The position numbers and the translations under genes are program-made. The notes below the pieces were generated by a model. That model made no database searches, had not been told where the DNA came from, and saw only the letters and a list, made by a program, of their open reading frames with translations. Source: Myxococcales bacterium (GTDB lineage: Bacteria > Myxococcota_A > Polyangia > Polyangiales > JAFGIB01). Taken from it: a stretch of 64,000 bases of DNA. Positions 14,192 through 23,002 of this stretch are shown here, one piece after another. The stretch covers positions 114,712 through 178,711 of the forward strand of contig JAOUOP010000007.1 of assembly GCA_029880325.1 (NCBI GenBank), read 5' to 3'. Within the stretch, counting starts at the first letter, position 1, and each line of letters starts with the position of its first letter.

Positions 14192-16180
14192 TTACGACGC
14201 TTTGGCTCGCGCCGATGGGACCCTCATCGACGCGGGCCCGTTGGAGTTGTCGAGAGCTTCGGGCAGGGTCGTCGGAAGTATCAGGCTAAACGTGGCGCCC
14301 TGCCCTTCACCGGCGCTGTCGACGGCCAGCTGACCACCGAGCTGTCTAGCCGAACAGGCGCTGGTGTGCAGGCCGAAGCCATGTCCGTGAGCCTTGGTGG
14401 TGAAGCCGTACTGAAAAACCGACGCGAGCTTGTCCTGTGCGATTCCGTCGCCACTATCCCGCACCGCAAAGACCAGCGCGCTATCCCGGCGTTTGGCCTC
14501 GATGGTGATGCGGCGGCGCTCTTCACTTTGCGGTTTGACGGCGTCGATGGCGTTGGCGAGTAGGTTGACGAGGATACCGACGACCTTGTGACCGTCGGTG
14601 ACGATATCGACGCCGGACTCGCACTCGCACAGCAGCTCGATCTGATGGCGATCACAGGACGCGCTGACCATGTCCACCGCTTCGCCCACCAGTTCGGTGA
14701 GACAGCGCCGCTCGACCACGGGGTTGACCCGCGCCACGGCCTGCTGCCGACTGACGCTGACTTCGATGCGACCCACATGGCGCGCCAGGCGCTCGATCTC
14801 CTGAACCAGCTGCGCCTGGCAGCGCACACCTTCGTCCGCGGCCAAGCGCAGAACCTTGAGCGTCGTGGTGCCCCGCGGATCCTCCGCCAGGAATTTCGCC
14901 GGATCGTCTTGGCCGACCAGGAGCTGCACTGCGCGCGCCATGGTCCCCGAGTCACCGGTCGACGTCAGCTCCCGCAAGCAGCCGAGCGATACGTTGACGC
15001 TGTTGAGGGCATTGCCCACGTTATGCAACACCCCGGTCGCCACCTCGGCCATGCCCGCCTGGTGCGCCATGCTCATCATGGCCACCTGGGTCTGCTGCAG
15101 TTCCTGCATGCGAGCCTTGAGTTCGACGGTTCGCTCCTGCACGCGGCGCTCCAGCGAGTCGTTGGCCTCGGCCAGCTTCTCGCTCTGCGCGGCGCGCTCT
15201 TCTTCGGCGCGCGCAACGCGCTTGACCATCCAGTTGCTGACCTGGACCAGCTCGCCGATCTCACCGTGACGTTCAACGGGAATCGCGGTCGTGCGCAGGA
15301 AGCTGGCTTGGCCGGCGATCTGGCGCGTGCTCGCGAGCAGGCGCCGAAGCGGCGCGTGAATCGTCGCCGCCAGCAGTGCGGAACAAAGCGGGGCGTAGAT
15401 CACGACCAGTACCAAATAGACGACCAGCTGCGCATAGAGCGCATCCTCTGGTGCTCCGTTATCCAGCGCCGCCAGCGCAAGACTGGCTAGATAGAACGCG
15501 GGGCCGAGCGACAGACCCGTCCCGTACATGACCAGCTCCGACCGCAGCGTTTCACCCGCGCCGGTCGGCACCGCCAGGTTCGCCGGTGCGACCGCCCACA
15601 CTGCGCGCTGCGCGGGGGCCACGATCCACGTGCCGAAAGCATGGGCGAGCGGCCATGGGGCCAGACACACCCCCATCACGAAGAGGGCCTGCGTCCAAGT
15701 CCACACCAAATCGTGCATGAGCAGTAGGAACACCACATGGGCGACCCACTTCAGAACCCAGAGCGCCCCAAGCCAAAACGGCAGCCGCGCCACATGGCGC
15801 GCCGCGTATTGCAGCCCGTTCTGCCCTGCGCCCGCGTTCGCCGTTCGCAACCACGCCTGGACCGGTGCCAGCATCCGCCAGGCCACCGCGACCCACAGCA
15901 ACGTGCCGACCATGCCCGCGCGCATGAAGTGCCAGGTACCGGGTCCGAAGAAGCTCTCCGAATCCACACCGACCATGAACGAAAATCCCGAAGCGATCAG
16001 CGGCTGAAAACCGATGTCGAGCAAGGCGAAAGAGACGAGCACGCGGGCCGAGAAATGTTCGAGCTGCGGCTGCACTGTCTTGACTCCGACCGCGGTGAGC
16101 TGCGCCACCTCGCGCCCGGTCTCCGCCATCGTTGTACCCGTGCCATCTTCCGAGCTGTCTGCCATGTGCGACCCATTCAC
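14192..16180 (-). CDS. Membrane-bound sensor histidine kinase (last gene of a signalling operon)
   Basis: 662 residues from a GTG at 16180 (an in-frame ATG at 16165 is the alternative). About six hydrophobic helices occupy residues 45-290, followed by a HAMP-like segment (LRRLLASTRQIAGQ...), a long coiled coil (about 320-375), and a dimerisation/phosphoacceptor helix with VLHNVGNALNSVNV (His near 385). The ATPase domain shows the N box LLANAIDAVK, the G1 box DSGDGIAQ, and FTTKAHGHGFGLHTSACSA. The H-box follows the HNVGNALN variant of large sensor kinases rather than the HExxNPL type. It starts 5 bp after the stop of a 64-codon ORF and belongs to one transcription unit with the two signalling genes upstream. 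Confidence 0.9.
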   Translation of the reverse strand: MNGSHMADSSEDGTGTTMAETGREVAQLTAVGVKTVQPQLEHFSARVLVSFALLDIGFQPLIASGFSFMVGVDSESFFGPGTWHFMRAGMVGTLLWVAVAWRMLAPVQAWLRTANAGAGQNGLQYAARHVARLPFWLGALWVLKWVAHVVFLLLMHDLVWTWTQALFVMGVCLAPWPLAHAFGTWIVAPAQRAVWAVAPANLAVPTGAGETLRSELVMYGTGLSLGPAFYLASLALAALDNGAPEDALYAQLVVYLVLVVIYAPLCSALLAATIHAPLRRLLASTRQIAGQASFLRTTAIPVERHGEIGELVQVSNWMVKRVARAEEERAAQSEKLAEANDSLERRVQERTVELKARMQELQQTQVAMMSMAHQAGMAEVATGVLHNVGNALNSVNVSLGCLRELTSTGDSGTMARAVQLLVGQDDPAKFLAEDPRGTTTLKVLRLAADEGVRCQAQLVQEIERLARHVGRIEVSVSRQQAVARVNPVVERRCLTELVGEAVDMVSASCDRHQIELLCECESGVDIVTDGHKVVGILVNLLANAIDAVKPQSEERRRITIEAKRRDSALVFAVRDSGDGIAQDKLASVFQYGFTTKAHGHGFGLHTSACSARQLGGQLAVDSAGEGQGATFSLILPTTLPEALDNSNGPASMRVPSARAKAS

Positions 16181-16185
16181 TTCGT

Positions 16186-16380
16186 TTACTGCACCGTCTG
16201 GACCGCCTGGGCGCTCGGCGTCTGCGGCAACTTCAGCATGATGGTCGCGCCCCGGCGGGGCCTCTCACGGGCCGTGCGCACGGCTCGGCCGTCGTCATCG
16301 CGCCGGACCCGGAGCAGCGCCGGGAACACTTCGCCAACCTCAACGCGACGCACCACGCCCTGGTCGTCGCTACGCGCCAT
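16186..16380 (-). CDS. Small protein encoded between HDOD regulator and histidine kinase
   Basis: 64 residues, basic and Arg/Val-rich, ending GATIMLKLPQTPSAQAVQTVQ. It fills the gap between its neighbours almost exactly: its ATG is 9 bp after the upstream stop, with AGGAAG seven bases or so ahead as a ribosome binding site, and its TAA is 5 bp before the kinase start. The GATIMLKLP string resembles the last strand of a histidine-kinase ATPase domain, so the ORF could be a leftover of a kinase C-terminus or a small partner protein. No family recognised. Confidence 0.45.
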   Translation of the reverse strand: MARSDDQGVVRRVEVGEVFPALLRVRRDDDGRAVRTARERPRRGATIMLKLPQTPSAQAVQTVQ

Positions 16381-16389
16381 CCCACTTCC

Positions 16390-17589
16390 TCACGTTTCCC
16401 TCAAGCCCTCCGCGACCTCGGCGGCCACCGCCCGCCACTCGTCCATGCGGGCCAGGAGCCCGCGCTGCTCGAGATAGGCCCGATCCCACGCGCCCTCGAC
16501 ATCGTTTCCATCCACCTCATGGGCCAAGCCATTGGCCAGGTGCACGAAGCCGAGCAGCTCACAGCTCCCCTCCTCGACGCGACCGGGGCGGTGATGGTTG
16601 GCCACCGCGCAGGTCACCGCGTAGGGCAGTCCCCAAAGCTCCAGCAGATAGGCCCCGACCTCGGCATGACCGGCGTCGCACTGCGAGTATTCCATGTCCG
16701 ACAGGGGCCTGCCCTCGCGCACGCTACCCTGCAGGGAGGCCGCCAGCTGCTGGGGCTGCGCGCTGGCCAGCACCAGCTTGCCTAGATCGTGCAGCGTGCC
16801 GGCGAGGAAGGCCTCATCGGCCCACCTCCCCTTGCCCAGCATCTCCAGCAGACGCCGAGCGATGGCGCCGGTGAGCAGGCTGTGCTCGTGCAGGGCGTCG
16901 ATGGAAAACCCCGGGACCTGGCACTGCGGGCCCGAGCGAAAAACCTCGGTTGCCAGGACCAGGTTTTTTACGAAGACCCCGCCCAGTCGGGGCACCGCTT
17001 CGCGCACCGAGCTGATGCTGCGGCCGCGGGAGAAAAACGCGGTGTTGACGATGTGCAGCAGCTTGGTCGAAATGGCGATGTCCTGCTCCACCAGCTCGGC
17101 CACCCGCGACAGCGGGGCTTTTTCATCGCGCAGAAGCTGCTCCAGGGCCGTGTAAATCTTCGGCCGCGCCGGAAGCTCCTGCAGCGATCCCAGTACCTCG
17201 CGCACCACGGCGTCCTCGATGATCTGCTCGAGGCTCGTCGCCCGCGAGAGCACATCCTTTAGCTTTTTTGGGTCACAGGGCTTGCTCAGGAACTGATGCG
17301 CCATGGGAATTGCCCGAACCGCCGCCTCCAACTCCGAGTGGCCCGACAGCACGATGCGGATCACGTTGGGGTGGTGCTGCTTCACATGTGCCAGAAGCGT
17401 CGCGCCGTCCATGGTCGGCATGCGCATATCGCTGACGATTACGTCGTAGGTATCCTCGCGCAGCCGCTCCAGCGCCTGCTCCCCGGAGGTGACGAAGGTC
17501 ATCTTCCATTCCCTGCGGAAGGAAAAGAGCAAGTTCTCGAGCCCGGACAGGACCCGAGGTTCATCGTCGACGAAGAGAAGGTTTTTCAA
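16390..17589 (-). CDS. Response regulator with C-terminal HDOD domain
   Basis: 399 residues. Residues 1-120 are a receiver domain: LLFVDDEP (acidic pair), DVIVSDMRMP with the phosphoacceptor Asp, and KPCDPKKL with the conserved Lys. Residues about 145-345 are an HDOD domain (LPARPKIYTALEQLL, DIAISTKLLHIVNTAFFS, GTLHDLGKLVLA, AVANHHRPG). HDOD domains are HD-like output modules tied to cyclic-nucleotide signalling, motility and development; many lack catalysis, but here an HD pair (LHDLGK) and HH are present. The ATG overlaps the stop of the upstream receiver-kinase by 4 bp, indicating translational coupling. Confidence 0.93.
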   Translation of the reverse strand: MKNLLFVDDEPRVLSGLENLLFSFRREWKMTFVTSGEQALERLREDTYDVIVSDMRMPTMDGATLLAHVKQHHPNVIRIVLSGHSELEAAVRAIPMAHQFLSKPCDPKKLKDVLSRATSLEQIIEDAVVREVLGSLQELPARPKIYTALEQLLRDEKAPLSRVAELVEQDIAISTKLLHIVNTAFFSRGRSISSVREAVPRLGGVFVKNLVLATEVFRSGPQCQVPGFSIDALHEHSLLTGAIARRLLEMLGKGRWADEAFLAGTLHDLGKLVLASAQPQQLAASLQGSVREGRPLSDMEYSQCDAGHAEVGAYLLELWGLPYAVTCAVANHHRPGRVEEGSCELLGFVHLANGLAHEVDGNDVEGAWDRAYLEQRGLLARMDEWRAVAAEVAEGLRET

Positions 17590-19037
17590 CGGCCATGATC
17601 TTCCGAGGACGCATGCCTCTCCAGAGGAAGTCGAATGAAGAAGGTCGTGCCCTTTCCGGACTCGGACTCGAAGTCCAGCTGACCGGCGTGTCTGTCGACC
17701 ACCACGCTGCGCGCGATCGACAGGCCTTGGCCCGTACCCTTTCCCACTTCCTTGGTCGTAAAGAATGGATCGAAAACCTTGTCGCGCACGGCCTCGGGGA
17801 TACCGGTGCCACTGTCGCCGATCGAAATCTCGGCGTAGGGGCCGACCACCCGCGAAGCGACCCGAACCGTCCCCTTTTTGCCGCCGTTGACCCGACCCAC
17901 GTCGCCGACAGCGTGGGCCGCGTTGATGATAATATTTAGGAAGACTTGATGAATCTCAGCTCCCAGTGAAGGAACCATCGGCAGGCTCTCGTCGCAGTCG
18001 ATCTCCACGTCCGCCACATACTTCCACTCGTTGCGCGAGATGGTCACGGCGGCCTCGAGGGCCGCATTCAGATCGGTGGGCACCAGCTCGTCGCTGCCAG
18101 CGTGGGAGAAATTCTTCATCGCCTGCACGATGCGGCTGACGTTGTTGATGCCCTCGAGGGTCATGTCCAGGGCATTGGGAACGTTCTCGCGCAGATAGTC
18201 GAGACTCGCCGAATCCGCTTCTCCGCGCGCGTAGCGCACCAGCTCGGAGTCGCTGCCGTCGGCGGCATCGATCACGGGTTGATAGGCCTGGACCACCTCG
18301 ATCAGCGCGTCGAAGGAATCCTTCAGGAAGTGGGTGTTGTCGCTGATGTACTGCATGGGCGTGTTGATTTCGTGGGCGATGCCCGCGGCCAGCTGTCCCA
18401 CGCTCTCGAGTTTTTGCGCCAAGCGCAGCTCGGCTTCCATCTTTTCCCGCTCGTGCATCTCCTGGGCCAGGCGGTCGTTGGAGGCCTGCAGTTCCAGGGT
18501 GCGTTCCTGAACCAGCGCCTCGAGCTGCTCGGCCCGGATCTGCACGGCCCGCTGCAGCGCCCACTTGCGGGTCAGGGCGTGAGCCAGCTGCACCACCTCG
18601 ATTCCGTCGAAGGGCTTCTTGAGGATCAACAACCGGTCGGTGCGCCCGAACTGGCTCGCGATCTGACTCCAGGGGTAGTCCGAGTAGGCGCTACAGATAA
18701 CGACTTCGAGCGCGGAATCCACCTCCCACAGGCGCGAGACGGTCTCGATGCCATCCCAGCCCGGCGGCATGCGCACATCGACGAAGGCCAACGCATAGGG
18801 CTGCCCGGCCTCCACGGCCTGCTCCACCAATGCGAGGCCGTCCTTGCCCTGGTAGGCCGAGTCGAGCTCGAAGGAAACCGACGGCTCACTCTCGCTTTCG
18901 TGGCCGAAGAGTTCGGCTGCGATGCGATCAAGCTCGCGGTTGGTCTGATTCTTCGGCGCCAGGACTTTGCGAAAATCCTCGTGAATGGCGGGATTGTCGT
19001 CGACGATCAGTATTTTGCTGTTTTCGGTTGCGTACAT
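17586..19037 (-). CDS. Receiver-histidine kinase (first gene of the signalling operon)
   Basis: 483 residues, soluble. The N-terminal receiver (about 8-155) has [21 protein letters not shown] with the phosphoacceptor Asp, and LKKPFD; it carries an insertion of about 30 acidic residues after the first helix. A coiled coil (about 160-210) leads to the HisKA helix [16 protein letters not shown] (phosphoacceptor His) and the ATPase domain ([42 protein letters not shown]). Kinases of this layout take input from a partner phosphodonor rather than from a membrane sensor, which fits the membrane kinase encoded at the end of the same operon. Confidence 0.93.
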   Translation of the reverse strand: MYATENSKILIVDDNPAIHEDFRKVLAPKNQTNRELDRIAAELFGHESESEPSVSFELDSAYQGKDGLALVEQAVEAGQPYALAFVDVRMPPGWDGIETVSRLWEVDSALEVVICSAYSDYPWSQIASQFGRTDRLLILKKPFDGIEVVQLAHALTRKWALQRAVQIRAEQLEALVQERTLELQASNDRLAQEMHEREKMEAELRLAQKLESVGQLAAGIAHEINTPMQYISDNTHFLKDSFDALIEVVQAYQPVIDAADGSDSELVRYARGEADSASLDYLRENVPNALDMTLEGINNVSRIVQAMKNFSHAGSDELVPTDLNAALEAAVTISRNEWKYVADVEIDCDESLPMVPSLGAEIHQVFLNIIINAAHAVGDVGRVNGGKKGTVRVASRVVGPYAEISIGDSGTGIPEAVRDKVFDPFFTTKEVGKGTGQGLSIARSVVVDRHAGQLDFESESGKGTTFFIRLPLERHASSEDHGR

Positions 19038-19424
19038 GGTCTGAAGATCCCGACGCTTGGTTCAAGGACGGCACGCCCTGTCGGAAACTTGAGAGTGAGC
19101 GTGCCCGCTTACCGCGGGATTTCCCATCGTTGACAACGCCACTCGAACGCAAACGCCAGCTCGGGTCAGGCAAGCTACGCACCTGCCAACTCAACTCGGG
19201 TAGATGCCCCGCCGAGTTGCACAATGGCCTCGGAAAAACACGCGTCCCGTGCAGTCACGACCTGGGCATCAGCGCGATCTACAGCCCGATCGCGGCACGT
19301 TCATCTTCAACATGGCCATTTTGGCTATATCGCAACACTCTCGCCCAAGCGGTCGAGTTGCAACCGCACGCTGCAGAGATCACGCCCCCCCCCTTTCGCC
19401 AGCACGGCGTCGATGCAAACGCCC
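19038..19424. other. Intergenic region upstream of the signalling operon
   Basis: 387 bases with no convincing gene. It must hold the promoter of the minus-strand signalling operon. A run of nine or ten C occurs at about 19384-19393. A TTGACA at 19131 is on the plus strand, facing away from the operon. I see no inverted repeat followed by a T-run behind the lipoprotein gene that ends at 19425. Confidence 0.4.
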
Positions 19425-19808
19425 TCAGCCTGAAGGCGGCACGCAGGCCTTGCCGCCCTTGCCACCCTGGGCGAAGTCGATGTTGGCCGAGCAGTTGGCC
19501 TCCACGTCCGGGGCCCGATTGCGATTGCAGTCGATCTTCTCGATGCAGACGCGGAAGCAGTAGTTTTTGCCGTCCACGTGGGCGATGCAGGCGGCGCCAG
19601 CGGGGCAGTCGGCGTCGGCCGCACAGCCCGTAAGGCCGCAGTAGCCGCCCTTGAACTGGGTCAGGCACTGCAGCTCCGAGTTGGGGCAGTCGTCGCTGGA
19701 GATGCACTCGGCGGCGACCCCCACGCGGTCGGCCTCGGTACTTCCGTCGTCGCCGCAGCCGGCTACCGGGGTAAGGGTCAGCCCCAGGATTGCAATGATG
19801 GCTCGCAT
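19425..19808 (-). CDS. Small Cys-rich lipoprotein
   Basis: 127 residues. ATG at 19808 follows a good ribosome binding site (AAGGAG) and starts a lipoprotein signal peptide (MRAIIAILGLTLTPVAGC, Cys at residue 18). The mature protein contains about ten further cysteines in short spaced units (CISSDDCPNSELQC, CGLTGCAADADCPAG, CFRVCIEKIDCNRN), probably a disulphide-stabilised surface domain common in myxobacterial lipoproteins of the CxxxxDCP type. Function unknown. It is divergent from gap. Confidence 0.8.
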   Translation of the reverse strand: MRAIIAILGLTLTPVAGCGDDGSTEADRVGVAAECISSDDCPNSELQCLTQFKGGYCGLTGCAADADCPAGAACIAHVDGKNYCFRVCIEKIDCNRNRAPDVEANCSANIDFAQGGKGGKACVPPSG

Positions 19809-19973
19809 GGCAGGCTCCTTGTCGCCCGCCGATTGTCCCGCAGCGGCGCACCAGGCGGCAAGTGGGCGCCAGCTGCCCATCAGCCACAGGGGTGACAATT
19901 CCCCACCTCAGGCCATCGAAAATCGTGCCCGATGGTGCTAGCGTCCGCCGCCCGAAAGGCGGGACCCACCCTT

Positions 19974-20987
19974 ATGGCCACAAAAATCGCCATCAACGGC
20001 TTCGGACGCATCGGACGCTGCATCACCCGCGCGCTGCTCGCGCGTGGGGTCGACGACCTCGAGCTGGTCGCGATCAACGACCTCACCGACGCCCAAACCC
20101 TGGCCCATCTGCTCCAGTTCGACTCGGTCCACGGCAACCTCTCGACCCAGGTCGAAGCCGTCGACGGCTCGCTCAAGGTGGGCGACACCACGATTCCGAT
20201 CCTGTCGGAGCGCGACCCGTCCAAGCTGCCGTGGAAGGAGCTGGGCGTGGAGATCGTGCTCGAGTGCACGGGCCTTTTCCGCAACAAGGAGAAAGCCGGG
20301 CTGCACCTGCAGGCGGGCGCCAAGCGCGTGATCATCAGCGCTCCCGGCGGTTCCGACATCGACGGCACCTTCTGCGTTGGAATCAACCTCGACACCTACG
20401 ACCCGGGCGCCCACCACATCATCTCCAACGCCTCCTGCACGACCAACTGCCTGGCGCCCATCGCCAAGGTCATCGATGAGAGCTTCGGCCTGCTCAAGGG
20501 CCATATGGTCACGGTGCACTCCTACACCAACGACCAAAAGGTCCTCGACCTGCCCCACTCGGACCTGCGCCGGGCCCGCGCCGCCGCCCTCTCCATGATC
20601 CCGACCAGCACCGGCGCTGCCAAAGCCATCGGCCTGGTGCTGCCGCACCTGCTGGGCAAGCTGGACGGCACCTCCATCCGCGTGCCCACGCCCAACGTCT
20701 CCATCGTCTGCCTGACCGCCCACGTCGGCAAGGCCACCGACCGCGACGCGGTCAATGCCGCCCTGAAGCAGGCCAGCGAAGGCGCCCTCAAGGGCGTGCT
20801 TGGCTTCGAGCCGCGCCCCCTGGTCTCCACCGACTTCATCGGCAACCCGCTTTCGTCGGTGGTGGACGCCGACCAGACCCAGGTCGTCGGCGGCGACCTG
20901 GTCGAGGTCCAGAGCTGGTACGACAACGAGTGGGGCTTCAGCAATCGCATGGTGGAGCTTTCACGATACATCTCCGAGCGCGGCTGA
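19974..20987 (+). CDS. gap: Glyceraldehyde-3-phosphate dehydrogenase, type I
   Basis: 337 residues, normal length. The NAD-binding GFGRIG is at residues 8-13, the catalytic Cys lies in NASCTTNCLAP near residue 154, and WYDNEWGFSNRM closes the catalytic domain. The enzyme oxidises glyceraldehyde-3-phosphate to 1,3-bisphosphoglycerate in the cytoplasm. The frame is open 14 codons further upstream, but the ATG at 19974 gives the family start MATKIAINGFGR. pgk begins 31 bp downstream, and the two form the head of a glycolytic operon. Confidence 0.97.
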   Translation: MATKIAINGFGRIGRCITRALLARGVDDLELVAINDLTDAQTLAHLLQFDSVHGNLSTQVEAVDGSLKVGDTTIPILSERDPSKLPWKELGVEIVLECTGLFRNKEKAGLHLQAGAKRVIISAPGGSDIDGTFCVGINLDTYDPGAHHIISNASCTTNCLAPIAKVIDESFGLLKGHMVTVHSYTNDQKVLDLPHSDLRRARAAALSMIPTSTGAAKAIGLVLPHLLGKLDGTSIRVPTPNVSIVCLTAHVGKATDRDAVNAALKQASEGALKGVLGFEPRPLVSTDFIGNPLSSVVDADQTQVVGGDLVEVQSWYDNEWGFSNRMVELSRYISERG

Positions 20988-21018
20988 AGGGCGCGCCGAG
21001 TTAGCAGGGACCCGCGCC

Positions 21019-22203
21019 ATGTCGACCCGCATCCGCTCCATCGCAGACCTGGCCATCGAGGGCCGGCGGGTCTTTTTGCGCGTAGACCTCAACGTCCCGC
21101 TCGAGGCTGGCCGCGTCCAGGATGACAGCCGCATCCGAGCCGTGCTGCCCACGCTCAAGCACGCCGCCGAGCGCGGCGCTCGCCTGTTGCTGGCCTCCCA
21201 CGCAGGCCGCCCCAAGGGCCGCCGCGTCCCCGAGCTCAGCCTCGAGCCCATCGGCCAGCGCCTGGCTGAACTCAGCGGCTTCGAGGTACTGCTCACCGAC
21301 GACTGTTTGAGCGAAGCCACCGGCAAGATCGTCGCCGACCTGCGCGAGGGGCAGCTGGCGCTGCTGGAAAACCTGCGTTTCGAGGCCGGCGAGGAAGCCG
21401 ACGACGAGGGCTTCGCCCGCGAGCTGGCCAAGCTGGCCGACGTCTACGTCAACGACGCCTTCGGCGCCGCCCACCGCGCCCACGCCTCGGTCAGCGCCCT
21501 GCCGCGCCTGTTCAACGAACGCGGCGTGGGCCTGCTGATGCAGTCCGAGCTCGACGCCCTCGAGCGGCTGCGCAGCGACGCCCCGCGCCCCTACGTGGCG
21601 GTGCTCGGCGGCGCCAAAGTCAGCGACAAAATCGGCGTGCTCGAAGCCCTGCTCGAGCGAGTCGACGCCCTGCTGATCGGCGGCGCCATGGCCAACACCT
21701 TCCTGGCCGCCCAGGGCCTTCCCATGGGCAGGAGCCTGCTTGAACCCGATCGCCTGCCCCTGGCCCGCAGCCTGATCCAGCGGGCCTCCGAGCGCGACGT
21801 CAAGCTGCTGCTGCCGAGCGACCTGGTGGTGGCCGCAAACCCGGACGCGTCCGAGGGCCTCATCGTGCGCACCCATGAAGTCCCCGACGACGCCATGGCC
21901 CTGGACATCGGCCCCCTCAGCGTCGAAGCCTTCCGCCAGCAGATCCTGCCGGCCAAGGCGGTCTTCTGGAACGGCCCCATGGGCCTGTTCGAGAAGAAGC
22001 CCTTCGCCAGCGGCAGCCTGGGCGTGGCCCGGGCCGGCGCCGACTGCCCCGGCTTCACCGTGGTCGGCGGCGGCGACAGCGTGGCGGCCGTCAACCAGGC
22101 GGGGCTGGCCGAGCGCTACGACCACGTCTCCACCGGCGGTGGTGCCTCGCTGGAGTTCCTCGAGGGCAAGGTCTTGCCCGGACTGCAGGCGGTGAGCACA
22201 TGA
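21019..22203 (+). CDS. pgk: Phosphoglycerate kinase
   Basis: 394 residues, standard length. N-terminal FLRVDLNVPLEAG, substrate-binding LLLASHAGRPKG, VLGGAKVSDKIGVLEALL and the ADP/ATP-binding tail GGGDSVAAVNQAG with the last glycine cluster STGGGASLEFLEGK are all present. It makes ATP from 1,3-bisphosphoglycerate. The ATG at 21019 begins the conserved protein; the open frame upstream runs through the end of gap. Its stop overlaps the tpiA start by 4 bp (ATGA), a coupled arrangement. Confidence 0.97.
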   Translation: MSTRIRSIADLAIEGRRVFLRVDLNVPLEAGRVQDDSRIRAVLPTLKHAAERGARLLLASHAGRPKGRRVPELSLEPIGQRLAELSGFEVLLTDDCLSEATGKIVADLREGQLALLENLRFEAGEEADDEGFARELAKLADVYVNDAFGAAHRAHASVSALPRLFNERGVGLLMQSELDALERLRSDAPRPYVAVLGGAKVSDKIGVLEALLERVDALLIGGAMANTFLAAQGLPMGRSLLEPDRLPLARSLIQRASERDVKLLLPSDLVVAANPDASEGLIVRTHEVPDDAMALDIGPLSVEAFRQQILPAKAVFWNGPMGLFEKKPFASGSLGVARAGADCPGFTVVGGGDSVAAVNQAGLAERYDHVSTGGGASLEFLEGKVLPGLQAVST

Positions 22204-22997
22204 GCAACAGCCAAACCCAGAGCCGGCGCCCGCTGGTGGCCGGCAACTGGAAGCTACACAAGACCCTGGGCGAGGCGCGCGAGCTGGTGGCCGCCCTGAT
22301 CGCGGAGCTGGCCGACGGCGCGCTCGATGCGGCGGGCCCCGAGGTGGTGGTGGCGCCGGTGTTCACCGCCCTGTCCAGCGTGCGTGACGCCCTGCGTGGA
22401 AGCCCCATCACCCACGCGGCCCAGGACCTGCACTGGGAGGCCACCGGCGCCTTCACCGGCGAAGTCAGCGCCCCGCTGCTGCTGGATCTCGACTGCGCCT
22501 ACGTCATCGTCGGTCACTCAGAGCGCCGCCAGTTCTTCGGCGACAGCGACGAGGCCGTGCGCAAGAAGGCCGCCGCCGCCCTGCAGGCGGGGCTACCGCC
22601 CATCATCTGCGTGGGCGAGAGCCTGGAGCAGCGCCAGGCGGGCGACACCGAAACCCACGTGCTGGGCCAGCTGCGCGCCGCCCTCGAGGGTCTCGATCCG
22701 GAGGCGCTCGCCCGGGTGGTCATCGCCTACGAACCCATCTGGGCCATCGGCACCGGCCACTCCGCCAGCCCCGAAGATGCCCAGGCGGTACACGCCGCCA
22801 TCCGTGCCGCAGTGGCCGCCGACCACGGCCAGGCCCTGGCCAGCGGCATGCGTTTGCTGTACGGCGGTAGCGTCAAGCCGGACAATGCGGCAACGTTGAT
22901 GGCCCAACCCGACATCGACGGGGCCCTGGTCGGGGGCGCATCACTCGACGCCAACTCCTTTGCCGCCATCGTGCGTGCGGCTGCCATCCGCGAGTAG
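22200..22997 (+). CDS. tpiA: Triose-phosphate isomerase
   Basis: 265 residues. Active-site motifs are intact: GNWKLHK (Lys), VGHSERRQFFGD (His), AYEPIWAIGTG (catalytic Glu) and the phosphate-binding LLYGGSVKPDNA. It interconverts dihydroxyacetone phosphate and glyceraldehyde-3-phosphate and completes the lower-glycolysis operon with gap and pgk. It has about ten extra residues (MSNSQTQSRR) before the family start. secG follows 5 bp after the stop. Confidence 0.97.
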   Translation: MSNSQTQSRRPLVAGNWKLHKTLGEARELVAALIAELADGALDAAGPEVVVAPVFTALSSVRDALRGSPITHAAQDLHWEATGAFTGEVSAPLLLDLDCAYVIVGHSERRQFFGDSDEAVRKKAAAALQAGLPPIICVGESLEQRQAGDTETHVLGQLRAALEGLDPEALARVVIAYEPIWAIGTGHSASPEDAQAVHAAIRAAVAADHGQALASGMRLLYGGSVKPDNAATLMAQPDIDGALVGGASLDANSFAAIVRAAAIRE

Positions 22998-23002
22998 CTC
23001 AC

